Below, one piece after another: positions 6,212 through 14,064 of a stretch of DNA of 64,000 nucleotides (within the stretch, counting starts at the first letter, position 1; every line of letters begins with the position of its first letter). The stretch spans positions 1 through 64,000 of the forward strand of contig DALZZF010000007.1 in assembly GCA_031987605.1 (NCBI GenBank), in the 5' to 3' direction. Both the position numbers and the translations under genes were made by a program. The notes under the pieces were generated by a model. The model was not told where the DNA came from, searched no databases, and worked only from the letters and a program-made list of their open reading frames with translations. The DNA comes from JAFAGO01 sp031987605 (GTDB lineage Bacteria; Bacteroidota; Bacteroidia; Flavobacteriales; Weeksellaceae).

Positions 6212-6697
6212 ATGGAAACAAAACAAGAAATCTGGCAGAATATGCGAGGAAAGATTTTTCACAACAATATCGCATCATTGTTGGAAGAAGCAATCCTTCG
6301 TGAAAAAGCAGCAGGACATCGTTTAAAAGTTTGCGTAGGTTCCGATTCTCACGTGTATGGAAAGGAAATCCATTATGCAACTGCAGTCGTAGTAATTCGG
6401 GAAGGAAAAGGCGCTTTTACTTTTATTCGTAAACAAAAGGAATTTGGACAAATCAGCATCAAAGAACGGATGCTCAACGAAGTCAACAAATCCGTGGAAA
6501 TTGCGTACACGATTTGTCGAATTTTAGAAGAATATAATATTGAAATGGAAGTTCACGCAGACATCAATACCGATCCGGATTTTAAATCCAATCTCGCCTT
6601 AAAAGATGCGATGGGTTACATTCTCGGAATGGGGTATGTGTTCAAAGCGAAACCATATGCATTTGCAAGTTCAAACTGTGCAGATGCAATGGTTTGA
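6212..6697 (+). CDS. YkuK-like RNase H-fold protein
   Basis: A 161-residue protein of the YkuK/DUF458 family, predicted to have a ribonuclease H-like fold. The acidic residues expected of that fold are visible: CVGSDSHVYG (about residues 41-50), the E in LNEVNK (about 92), HADINTD (about 116-122) and CADAM near the C-terminus. That gives a plausible D-E-D-D metal site and hence possible nuclease activity, which is an inference. It lies directly downstream of the tRNA-like block and 18 bases before the HIRAN gene. I infer one transcript with the array and a role in handling the tRNA-like RNAs. Confidence 0.75.
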   Translation: METKQEIWQNMRGKIFHNNIASLLEEAILREKAAGHRLKVCVGSDSHVYGKEIHYATAVVVIREGKGAFTFIRKQKEFGQISIKERMLNEVNKSVEIAYTICRILEEYNIEMEVHADINTDPDFKSNLALKDAMGYILGMGYVFKAKPYAFASSNCADAMV

Positions 6698-6715
6698 AAA
6701 TTAAAAAATTAAATT

Positions 6716-7066
6716 ATGGAAATAGAACATTTAGCACATTTTCATATTGCAGGATTTACTTATTACAATGGTCCTTTGGTGTTCAGTAAATTGAAAATAG
6801 GAAAGAAATTAGAAATGAAACTTGAAGAAGACAATAAATATGATGCAAGAGCTATTGCTATTTTTTACAAAAACCAAAAAATTGGATTTGTTCCTAAAAC
6901 TGAAAACCGAATTCTCTATAAAATGTTAAAAATTGGTTTAGAAAAAAATCTAAGAATGGTTGTACAAATGGTTAATCCTGCCGAAAATCCTGAAAGACAG
7001 GTTCAGGTTTTGGTACATCTTGTTAATGAATCAGTATCATTTCACTTTTGCGAATCTCATTTGTAA
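6716..7066 (+). CDS. HIRAN domain protein
   Basis: A 116-residue protein consisting almost only of a HIRAN domain: AGFTYYNGP (about 12-20), LEMKLEEDNKYDARAIAIF (about 37-55) and IGFVPK (about 62-67) fit the family. HIRAN domains bind nucleic acid ends, best known as the 3'-DNA-end binding module of HLTF. A free-standing copy suggests recognition of a nucleic acid end or damaged structure. It is flanked by the YkuK-like gene and the second tRNA-like block, so an RNA-end role is plausible but unproven. Confidence 0.8.
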   Translation: MEIEHLAHFHIAGFTYYNGPLVFSKLKIGKKLEMKLEEDNKYDARAIAIFYKNQKIGFVPKTENRILYKMLKIGLEKNLRMVVQMVNPAENPERQVQVLVHLVNESVSFHFCESHL

Positions 7067-7087
7067 AAGTCAAAATATCAAACAAGT

Positions 7088-7162
7088 CTAGTTGCGTGTT
7101 TCTGTATAGCACCATTGTAGAACGTTTTGTTGCGAAACATGATTCAGTTCTGTGCAACTTGA
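7088..7162 (+). tRNA. Highly degenerate tRNA-like element
   Basis: CTAGTTG (7088-7094) pairs with CAACTTG (7155-7161) except one T-T mismatch, followed by A. Between them is a long D-like region, a TTGCGAA heptamer that could be an anticodon loop (GCG), and a weak T-like arm. The 3' anticodon strand and variable region appear to be missing. Only the acceptor and overall length suggest a tRNA. Confidence 0.3.
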
Positions 7163-7165
7163 TTT

Positions 7166-7194
7166 GAAGGTTTTGGAGTTGACCAAAAAACTTC
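7166..7194 (+). ncRNA. Hairpin between tRNA-like elements
   Basis: TTTTGG (7171-7176) pairs with CCAAAA (7183-7188) and GAAG (7166-7169) with CTTC (7191-7194), with a small internal bulge and loop AGTTGA. It lies between the degenerate element and the permuted tRNAs. No T-run follows. Confidence 0.4.
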
Positions 7195-7199
7195 ATCAC

Positions 7200-7282
7200 A
7201 CTATGTGTTGCAGGTTCGAGTCCTGCTTATCCGACTCAAAATCTGGATAATAGCTCAATTTGGGTAGAGTAATAGTTTGGAA
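7200..7282 (+). tRNA. Circularly permuted tRNA-like, 3' half first
   Basis: The 3' half has anticodon strand ACTAT (7200-7204), a five-base variable region, T-stem GCAGG/CCTGC with loop TTCGAGT and acceptor TTATCCG (7227-7233). Ten bases later the 5' half begins with acceptor TGGATAA (7244-7250), then D-arm GCTC/GAGT and anticodon strand ATAGT (7272-7276). Acceptors pair 7/7 (one wobble) and ATAGT/ACTAT pair 5/5. The break lies in the anticodon loop, which reads TTGGAA plus one base, giving probably GGA (Ser); UGG (Pro) is possible if shifted. Confidence 0.5.
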
Positions 7283-7358
7283 GCGCGGGTTCGAATCCCG
7301 TTCTCAATTTAGATTTGAGATCGCTCAATTGGTTAGAGCACTACACTGTTAATGTAGG
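7283..7358 (+). tRNA. Circularly permuted tRNA-Asn(GUU)-like
   Basis: The 3' half (T-stem GCGGG/CCCGT, loop TTCGAAT, acceptor TCTCAAT at 7302-7308) precedes the 5' half by five bases. The 5' half is acceptor TTTGAGA (7314-7320), D-arm GCTC...GAGC and a perfect anticodon arm CTACA/TGTAG with loop CTGTTAA (GUU). Acceptor strands pair at six of seven positions in this order. The break lies in the variable region. The preceding permuted unit ends exactly where this one begins. Confidence 0.5.
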
Positions 7359-7410
7359 TTTCGAAATAGACTGAAAATCTGTTTCCCAGAGTTCGCAACA
7401 CTCACAAATA
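7359..7410 (+). pseudogene. tRNA-like fragment (Phe-type anticodon arm)
   Basis: ATAGA (7366-7370) and TCTGT (7378-7382) form a stem around CTGAAAA, the loop of a GAA anticodon. A GAGT/ACTC stem with a seven-base loop follows as a T-arm remnant. There is no acceptor or D-arm partner, so this is probably a partial element. Confidence 0.35.
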
Positions 7411-7411
7411 A

Positions 7412-7519
7412 ATGCGTTTTCAGGAAATTCTTAAAGCCAATCCGTTGCTTGCAACATTCGGAAAAGGCTTGAAAGAAAGCAAAAAATTCAGGACGAATTT
7501 TAAAGAAAATGAAGGCTGA
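7412..7519 (+). CDS. Small ORF (35 aa) before slipin gene
   Basis: An ATG-started ORF of 35 codons (starting MRFQEILKAN, rich in Lys and Phe) between the last tRNA-like fragment and the slipin gene. Composition looks protein-like and basic, so it could be a small RNA-binding peptide or the remnant of a larger gene. I recognise no family. The stop overlaps the region from which the slipin frame opens. Confidence 0.35.
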   Translation: MRFQEILKANPLLATFGKGLKESKKFRTNFKENEG

Positions 7520-7561
7520 AGATTGAAGTTTTACAAGAGAATTGAAGTGAAAGAAATTTCA

Positions 7562-8848
7562 ATGCTGAAAAGATTTAGACCTAAAAAATCGATTTCTGAA
7601 AAGCACAATTCAAATGAAAGAACAACGATTGAAAAATTTATTGAATTTAAACCCAATTTTGAATGGAATGTTTTCTTCCGCACAATTTCGAAGATGAGCT
7701 TTGGGATTTCCTTTTTATTAAAAATGTTTAATGATTTAATACAAAATACTATGTTGAATTATGTAAAAATCAAAGCGTATCAGGTTGCTTTGGTTTACAA
7801 AAATCGAAATTTAATCGAAATCCTGAAAGAGGGAAATTATTGGTTATATGGAAATAAAACCGTCAATCTTTATGAAATGAAAGATGAATTCGCTGCCGGA
7901 GAAGACGTTAAGTTATTGCTTAAAAATCAGAAACTTGCAGAAATGCTTGATGTGATTGAAGTTTTGGACGGAGAAATCGCGCTTTTGTACGAAAACGGAA
8001 TTTTCAAGAAAGTCTTAACTACAGGAATTTATGCCTATTGGAAAGGTGTTGTTGAACGAAAATTCCAAAAAGCAGATTTAACCAAAGTGGAAATTACCGA
8101 AGCTATTTCTAAAACCATTTTGGAAAATGCAATACTTCGAAATTTCACCCGAAAATTTGTGGTCGCCAATCAAAATAAAGCCATTTTATTTGTTGATGGT
8201 AAAATGAATCGTGCTTTGGAATCCGGAACCTATTATTTCTGGAATAACGAAATCGCCATCGAAGTGAAATCAACAGATATGCGTTCTCAACAAATGGAAA
8301 TTACAGGACAGGAATTGCTGACCAAAGACAAAGCCGCACTCCGAATCAATTTCTATGTACGATACGAAGTCAAAGATATTGTAAAAGCTTTGGTTGAAAA
8401 CAAAGACTACGACAAACAATTGTATGTTTTAATGCAACTTGCACTTCGTGAATTTGTAGGTGCTTTAAGTTTGGACGAATTGCTGGTGAAGAAGGATGCT
8501 TTAGGAAAAGAAATCTTATCCAATTTCGGAAACAAAGGTCTGGAATTGGGACTTCAGGTAAGCGATGCCGGAATTCGGGACGTGATTTTAACCGGAGAAA
8601 TGAAAGACATCATGAATCAGGTTTTAATCGCCGAAAAGAAAGCGCAAGCCAACAGCATTATGCGTCGTGAAGAAACTGCTTCTACCAGAAGTATGCTCAA
8701 CACTGCAAAACTGATGGAAGAAAATGAAGTTCTTTGGAAGCTCAAAGAGATGGAGTATATGGAAAAAATCGCCGACAAAATCGGAGACATCACCCTTTCC
8801 GGAAATTCCAATATCGTGAATCAATTGAAGGAAATTTTCTCCAAATAA
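7562..8848 (+). CDS. Slipin (SPFH/band-7 family) with N-terminal extension
   Basis: A 428-residue slipin from the ATG at 7562; the frame is open from a TTG at 7523. The family core starts near the internal ATG at 7751 (VKIKAYQVALVYKNR), continues through EVLDGEIALLYENG and YAYWKG, and ends in the SPFH domain with EITGQELLTKDKAALRI and a helical AEKKAQANSIMRREE segment. About 63 residues precede the core, with a weakly hydrophobic stretch (MSFGISFLLKMF) that could anchor it to membrane. Slipins of this type occur in bacterial RNA-repair neighbourhoods with RtcB or Ro proteins; neither is present here. It is the last gene of the island. Confidence 0.85.
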   Translation: MLKRFRPKKSISEKHNSNERTTIEKFIEFKPNFEWNVFFRTISKMSFGISFLLKMFNDLIQNTMLNYVKIKAYQVALVYKNRNLIEILKEGNYWLYGNKTVNLYEMKDEFAAGEDVKLLLKNQKLAEMLDVIEVLDGEIALLYENGIFKKVLTTGIYAYWKGVVERKFQKADLTKVEITEAISKTILENAILRNFTRKFVVANQNKAILFVDGKMNRALESGTYYFWNNEIAIEVKSTDMRSQQMEITGQELLTKDKAALRINFYVRYEVKDIVKALVENKDYDKQLYVLMQLALREFVGALSLDELLVKKDALGKEILSNFGNKGLELGLQVSDAGIRDVILTGEMKDIMNQVLIAEKKAQANSIMRREETASTRSMLNTAKLMEENEVLWKLKEMEYMEKIADKIGDITLSGNSNIVNQLKEIFSK

Positions 8849-8849
8849 A

Positions 8850-8880
8850 AATTCCCACTACGAAAATGGTAGTGGGAATT
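8850..8880. terminator. Strong bidirectional terminator
   Basis: Twelve bases (8850-8861) pair perfectly with 8869-8880 around a seven-base loop, with A/T tracts on both sides. It separates the tRNA-like island from the convergent lipoprotein gene. Confidence 0.8.
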
Positions 8881-8901
8881 ATTTTAATTTTAAATTCTGA
8901 A

Positions 8902-9432
8902 TTAAAGCTTTTTCACTTTAGAATCATCAATATTAAATCCTTGAATTACAGCATTGTAATCATTATAATCAATATCAACACCTTTTCCGGAAGCTGGAAT
9001 AAATACCACTCTGAAAGTCTGATTATTCAGGTAAGTATTTTTAAAACTGCTGTCCTGTGCTGTCAAATTAAAATTAGCATCAGCATAGATTTGAACATCG
9101 TTTACAGTAAAATCAAATGTATAATCCAGTGCATTGGTAGAACCAAAATAATAAGTTTTAGGGAGCAATTTCCAAACTGCGGTACCACTGGAAGAATCTC
9201 TTCTGTAAATTAAAATCACATCCGTATTATACAGCGGACTGGCAAATGTTTTGTTAATCCCGTACAGATAATCGGCGTTGGCTCCGTCGCTATTTTTAAA
9301 ATTTTCGGTAATATCTACTACTTGCGGATACGTATCATTATCCGTATAATTGTTATTGTCATCATCGGTATCACAGCTTACAAGGAAAAGCGCAAAAACA
9401 CTTAGAAACAACAAGGAAATAATCTTTTTCAT
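8902..9432 (-). CDS. Lipoprotein of unknown function
   Basis: A 176-residue predicted lipoprotein. The signal peptide ends in lipobox LVSC at about residue 20, followed by DTDDDNNN. An acidic stretch directly after the lipidated Cys resembles the lipoprotein export signal of Bacteroidota, so surface exposure is likely. The remainder is beta-rich with no domain I recognise. Convergent with the slipin gene; monocistronic. Confidence 0.7.
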   Translation of the reverse strand: MKKIISLLFLSVFALFLVSCDTDDDNNNYTDNDTYPQVVDITENFKNSDGANADYLYGINKTFASPLYNTDVILIYRRDSSSGTAVWKLLPKTYYFGSTNALDYTFDFTVNDVQIYADANFNLTAQDSSFKNTYLNNQTFRVVFIPASGKGVDIDYNDYNAVIQGFNIDDSKVKKL

Positions 9433-9524
9433 TTTATTTAGTTTAATGGGTTATCGTATAGACCTTTGGCATCCAAATCGCATACCAATTTTTAGATGAA
9501 ATGCCTGCACAAAGGTTAAATTTG

Positions 9525-9532
9525 TATTTTTG
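9525..9532 (+). promoter_or_regulatory. -7 box of GH3 gene
   Basis: TATTTTTG matches TAnnTTTG 24 bases upstream of the GH3 start codon. Confidence 0.5.
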
Positions 9533-9556
9533 TTACACAAATTTTAAACGAAAAAA

Positions 9557-11248
9557 ATGAAATTTTCTTTCACCATATTCTTTAACCTATTTATTTTCTG
9601 CTTTTTACAGGCACAATATCAACCTGAAAAATTAAGTCCGGAAGAAAAAGCAAAAGCAGAAAAATGGGTAGAGAAAACCTATAACTCCTTATCACAGGAC
9701 GAAAAACTGGGACAACTGTTTATTGTTGCGCTTTATACGAACAAAGGCGAAGATTTCATCAACAACATCCGAAATATTGTGGTGAATGATAAAATCGGAG
9801 GCTTAATTCTTATGCAGGATGATGCTGCAAAAGAAATTAATCTGGTGAATGAATTTCAGCAGAAATCCAAAGTACCTTTAATGATTGGGATGGATGCAGA
9901 ATGGGGATTATTTCAACGAATTCCTGTTGCACATAAATTTCCGTGGGCCATCACTTTGGGAGCGATACAGGATAAAAATTTAATTTATCAAATGGCGCAG
10001 AAAATTGCCGAAGACTGCAAAAGAATGGGCATTAACTGGGATTTTGCACCGGTTGTGGATGTAAATACCAATCCCAACAATCCGATTATCGGAAACCGTA
10101 GTTTTGGTTCTGATGTTCCGAATGTAATCAGTTCTGCGCTGTCTTATTCCAAAGGACTTCAGGATTCCGGAGTTTTGGCGGCGATTAAACATTTTCCGGG
10201 ACACGGCGATACCGATACCGATTCTCATATGGATTTGCCTATGATTTCCCATAATTCCGCACGTTTGGATTCTATAGAGATTGCGCCTTTCAAAGCATTA
10301 ATGGACAAGGGAATCGGCGGTGTTATGGTGGCGCATTTGTATGTTCCCACACTCGAAAACGCTAAAGGTGTTCCCGCATCGGTTTCTCAAAAAATTGTGA
10401 CCGGTCTTTTAAAAGAAAAACTCGGTTATAAAGGTTTAATCATTACTGATGCCTTAAATATGGGCGCGGTTGCCAATAAATATAAAGCCGGAGAACTGGA
10501 TGCAATGGCGTTTAAAGCAGGAAATGATATTATGTTGTTTTCTCAGGATGTTGCCACCGGAAAAAAATTGATTCAGAAAGCTATTGACAGCGGAGAAATT
10601 CCACAAAACAGAGTTGAAGAAAGCGTAAAAAAAATTCTTCTTGCAAAATATTATCTGGGTTTAACTCAATATGAACCAAGAAATCCGCAAAACATTAACG
10701 AAGACCTGAATAACGATTCCCATAAAAAGTTGGTTCAAAATCTTTACAGCAACGCTTTAACATTATTAAAAAACAACGAAAAACTACTTCCTTTAAAAGA
10801 AGAAAAAAACTATTATTATGTTCCTTTAGAAGAAGCACCGTATCAAACTTTTTTCAATCAATTGAATGAAAACAAGAATTTCACAATTAAAAAATCGGGA
10901 GAAATCGCTTCTATTCCTGCAGGTTCAACCGTAATTGTAGGATTTCACAAAGATAATTCCACGGCGTATAAACCTTACAAAATTTCGGCAGCGAGCAAAA
11001 AAACACTGTCGGATTTAAGCAAAAAACATAAAATTATTCTGTCAGTTTTCGGAAGTCCGTATGCTTTGAATGATGTGGACATTTCAAAAATTTCAACCGT
11101 TTTGGTGGCTTATGAAAATAACGACGATTCTATGAACGCTACTGCTGACGCACTGAACGGAAAAACGAAAATTTCGGGAAGACTTCCGGTGCTCGTTAAT
11201 GAAAATTTAAAATACGGAATGGGAATCGATCTGGATGCAAAAAAATAA
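9557..11248 (+). CDS. GH3 family beta-N-acetylhexosaminidase, NagZ-like
   Basis: A 563-residue exported GH3 enzyme with a signal peptide (about 1-19). The NagZ-type motif KHFPGHGDTDTDSH (about residues 213-226) carries the His that acts with Asp as acid/base in this subgroup, and ITDALNMGAV (about 296-305) holds the nucleophile Asp. It probably removes N-acetylglucosamine from peptidoglycan fragments or glycans in the periplasm. After the TIM barrel there is a C-terminal domain of about 190 residues, longer than E. coli NagZ. Plain beta-glucosidase activity is less likely given the KH(F)PGHG motif. Confidence 0.88.
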   Translation: MKFSFTIFFNLFIFCFLQAQYQPEKLSPEEKAKAEKWVEKTYNSLSQDEKLGQLFIVALYTNKGEDFINNIRNIVVNDKIGGLILMQDDAAKEINLVNEFQQKSKVPLMIGMDAEWGLFQRIPVAHKFPWAITLGAIQDKNLIYQMAQKIAEDCKRMGINWDFAPVVDVNTNPNNPIIGNRSFGSDVPNVISSALSYSKGLQDSGVLAAIKHFPGHGDTDTDSHMDLPMISHNSARLDSIEIAPFKALMDKGIGGVMVAHLYVPTLENAKGVPASVSQKIVTGLLKEKLGYKGLIITDALNMGAVANKYKAGELDAMAFKAGNDIMLFSQDVATGKKLIQKAIDSGEIPQNRVEESVKKILLAKYYLGLTQYEPRNPQNINEDLNNDSHKKLVQNLYSNALTLLKNNEKLLPLKEEKNYYYVPLEEAPYQTFFNQLNENKNFTIKKSGEIASIPAGSTVIVGFHKDNSTAYKPYKISAASKKTLSDLSKKHKIILSVFGSPYALNDVDISKISTVLVAYENNDDSMNATADALNGKTKISGRLPVLVNENLKYGMGIDLDAKK

Positions 11249-11357
11249 ACTTCCCGTAAAAGCACATCAATATTTGCTATCTTTAGCAAGAATTTAACTT
11301 TAAAAACAATAGGAATTTCAGTTTTGTAAAATGCTGAAAAATCCTTCCTCAATCCCA

Positions 11358-12506
11358 ATGAAAATAGGAATTCTCTGTTACCCAACCTACGGTGGAAGTG
11401 GTATTGTTGCCACCGAACTCGGAATGTCTCTTGCCAACAAAGGCTATGAAGTTCATTTTATTTCCAGTAATCTTCCGGCGCGTCTGGATATTACCAATCC
11501 CAATATTTTCTTCCACAAAGTGAATGTGCAAACCTATCCGCTTTTCCAGTATCAGCCGTATGATATTGCACTTTCGTCGATGATTTATCGTGTGGTGAAT
11601 TTGTATAAACTGGATTTGCTTCATGCTCATTATGCAATTCCGTATGCATATGCAGCGTTTACGGCAAAACAAATGCTGAAGGAAGAAGGCAAAGATATTC
11701 CATTGGTTACCACACTGCACGGAACCGATATTACATTGGTAGGTCAACATCCAAGTTACAAACATGCGGTGGAATTTTCCATCAACCAATCCGATACCAT
11801 TACCACGGTTTCTGAAAGTCTGAGAAAAGATACCTTACAGTTTTTCACCATCACAAAAAATATTGAGGTGATTACCAATTTTATTGATAATTCAGAATTC
11901 GACGGGTGCAAAGGCTGCAACCGAATTCAGTTCGCACAGCCGGATGAAAAAATTCTGATTCATGTTTCCAATCTTCGGCCGGTAAAGCGGATTCAGGATG
12001 TTTTGCAGGTTTTTAAAAATGTGCAGAAAAAAGTAAAATCCAAGCTCATCATCATCGGTGAAGGTCCTGAAATGGAAATTATTTCTCAGTTTCTGGAAGA
12101 CAACCCCGAATTAATCGACAAAATCCGCCTTCTCGGAAAAGTGAACGATTTGTACAGTATTTTGCAACTGTCGGATGTTTTTCTGCTTCCCTCGGAACAG
12201 GAAAGTTTTGGTTTGGCAGCACTGGAAGCAATGGCAGCTTCAACGCCGGTTGTAAGTTCAAATGCCGGAGGAATTCCCGAAGTAAATGTTCAGGGTGAAA
12301 CCGGATTTTTAACGGAAGTGGGCAATGTGGAAGCCATGAGCAACTACACCATTAAACTTCTGAGCAATGATGATTTACTGCAACAAATGAAGCACAGCGC
12401 AAAACAACAGGCCGAACGTTTTGATATTAAGAAGATTCTTCCGCTGTATGAAGATATGTATGTGAGAACATTAGAACATTTCCAGCTGGAAAAAACAAAT
12501 CACTAG
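11358..12506 (+). CDS. bshA: N-acetyl-alpha-D-glucosaminyl L-malate synthase BshA
   Basis: A 382-residue GT4 glycosyltransferase that joins UDP-GlcNAc and L-malate in the first step of bacillithiol synthesis, in the cytoplasm. The start MKIGILCYPTYGGSGIVAT is diagnostic of BshA, and the C-terminal half has SNLRPVKRI and EQESFGLAALEAMA (donor-site glutamates). The frame extends nine codons upstream, but the ATG at 11358 gives the conserved N-terminus. A DUF2851 gene follows at 46 bases, the two possibly cotranscribed. Other bacillithiol genes are not in the window. Confidence 0.92.
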   Translation: MKIGILCYPTYGGSGIVATELGMSLANKGYEVHFISSNLPARLDITNPNIFFHKVNVQTYPLFQYQPYDIALSSMIYRVVNLYKLDLLHAHYAIPYAYAAFTAKQMLKEEGKDIPLVTTLHGTDITLVGQHPSYKHAVEFSINQSDTITTVSESLRKDTLQFFTITKNIEVITNFIDNSEFDGCKGCNRIQFAQPDEKILIHVSNLRPVKRIQDVLQVFKNVQKKVKSKLIIIGEGPEMEIISQFLEDNPELIDKIRLLGKVNDLYSILQLSDVFLLPSEQESFGLAALEAMAASTPVVSSNAGGIPEVNVQGETGFLTEVGNVEAMSNYTIKLLSNDDLLQQMKHSAKQQAERFDIKKILPLYEDMYVRTLEHFQLEKTNH

Positions 12507-12552
12507 AATTCAATATATTACAGGATATTATTATCTTTATTAAAATTATCCT

Positions 12553-13821
12553 GTGACTGAAAAATTGCTGCAATACATCTGGAATTACCGTTTGTTTTCA
12601 CGACCCAATTTTTGTGATATTGAAGAAAACGCTCTGGAAATCGTAGATTACGGCATCTGGAATCATGATTCCGGTCCGGATTTTCTGTTTGCAAAAATTA
12701 AAACTAAGGATTTAGTTTTAGCAGGAAATATTGAATTTCATTTAAAATCATCGGATTGGATTTTTCACAAACATTCCGAAAATCAAGAATTCAACAATGT
12801 AATCCTGCATGTTGTTTATTTTCATGATTGTGAAATCGAGGAACTCAACCATCGAAATATTCCCACGCTTGAACTGAAAAATTATATCAATCCCGAACTT
12901 TTCATGAAATATGAAAATATGATGCTTGAAAGTTCTTTTATTCCCTGTGAAGAAATTTTCAGCCAAGAAAAAATTCCTTTTCAATTTTCAGAAAGTGCTC
13001 TTCTTCAAAAACTTAATGAAAAATCCATTCAAATTGAGCATCAACTTCAAAAGTATAAAAATGATTATGAAGCGGTATTTTTCCGTGAATTGGCATACGC
13101 TTTCGGCTTAAAAATCAATGCTGAAATATTCAGAAATATTGCAGAAAGCATTCCTTTTTCCATTATTCGAAAAATCAGAAATAACCATACACAACTCCAA
13201 GCTTTACTTTACGGAAAAGCCGGCTGGCTGGAAAAAACACAAGATAAAAACATGGAAATTTGGCAAAAAGAATTTGCTTTTTTGCAACACAAATACGCGA
13301 TTTCCGAAATCCCCTATTCCCCGAAATTCCTTCGTTTGAGACCACCAAACTTTCCCACCATCCGGCTTTCTCAATTTGCTGATTTGCTGCATCGGGAATA
13401 TTCTCTCTTTTCCACGTTGATGTATGCAAAAAACACTAATGAAATCAGGGAAATTTTCTCGAATATATCCGCAGATGAATATTGGGATAACCATTATACA
13501 TTCGGAAAAATTTCAAAAAAAACATATCGAAAAACTTTAACTAAAGATTTCGTTGATCTTATTTTAATCAATACCATTTTGCCTTTCAAATATACCTGGA
13601 TGAAACATGAAAGTGATGAAGCGGCAGATGAAATCCTCGGTTTTTACCACGACATTGCTCCGGAAAAAAATTCCGTTCTTCAACAATGGAAACATTTGGG
13701 AATTCACTTAAAATCAGCATTGGATTCGCAGGCATTTCTTCATCAGTACAAAAATTTCTGCTTACCGAAAAAATGCCTAAATTGCAGCATCGGATTCCAA
13801 CTTTTAAAGGAAAACGCATAA
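12553..13821 (+). CDS. DUF2851 family protein
   Basis: A 422-residue cytoplasmic protein of the DUF2851 family, common in Bacteroidota and of unknown function. The N-terminal NHDSGPDFLFAKIK and GNIEFHLKSSDW segments are family-typical and resemble a nuclease-like beta core, though I cannot confirm catalysis. The C-terminus has a CLPKKCLNC cysteine cluster that could bind metal. It starts with GTG, and the PspC gene follows after one base, so the two are probably translationally coupled. Confidence 0.8.
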   Translation: MTEKLLQYIWNYRLFSRPNFCDIEENALEIVDYGIWNHDSGPDFLFAKIKTKDLVLAGNIEFHLKSSDWIFHKHSENQEFNNVILHVVYFHDCEIEELNHRNIPTLELKNYINPELFMKYENMMLESSFIPCEEIFSQEKIPFQFSESALLQKLNEKSIQIEHQLQKYKNDYEAVFFRELAYAFGLKINAEIFRNIAESIPFSIIRKIRNNHTQLQALLYGKAGWLEKTQDKNMEIWQKEFAFLQHKYAISEIPYSPKFLRLRPPNFPTIRLSQFADLLHREYSLFSTLMYAKNTNEIREIFSNISADEYWDNHYTFGKISKKTYRKTLTKDFVDLILINTILPFKYTWMKHESDEAADEILGFYHDIAPEKNSVLQQWKHLGIHLKSALDSQAFLHQYKNFCLPKKCLNCSIGFQLLKENA

Positions 13822-13822
13822 T

Positions 13823-14059
13823 ATGAGAGAACCCAATTTCATCAATAATCTACGCCACAAAATGGAACAGCAATGGTTTGGAGTGCTTACCAGAATGGGA
13901 ACCAAACTGGGAATTCCCGTTTCAAAACTGCGCGTTTTTTTTATTTATTCCACGTTTGCAACAGCAGGAATTTTCTTTCTTTTTTATCTCGGTCTGGCTT
14001 TTACGTTATGGGTAAAAGACATTTTTTTTATCCGCAGACCCAGCGTTTTTGATTTATAA
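13823..14059 (+). CDS. PspC-domain membrane protein
   Basis: A 78-residue protein with a PspC-like segment: an N-terminal amphipathic region (KLGIPVSKLRVFFIY) and one or two membrane spans (about 38-65). PspC proteins are inner-membrane stress regulators or toxins in other bacteria; short single-domain copies are common in Flavobacteria with unknown role. It is packed between DUF2851 (1 base) and a GNAT gene (5 bases), so it belongs to that operon. Confidence 0.7.
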   Translation: MREPNFINNLRHKMEQQWFGVLTRMGTKLGIPVSKLRVFFIYSTFATAGIFFLFYLGLAFTLWVKDIFFIRRPSVFDL

Positions 14060-14064
14060 AATCC

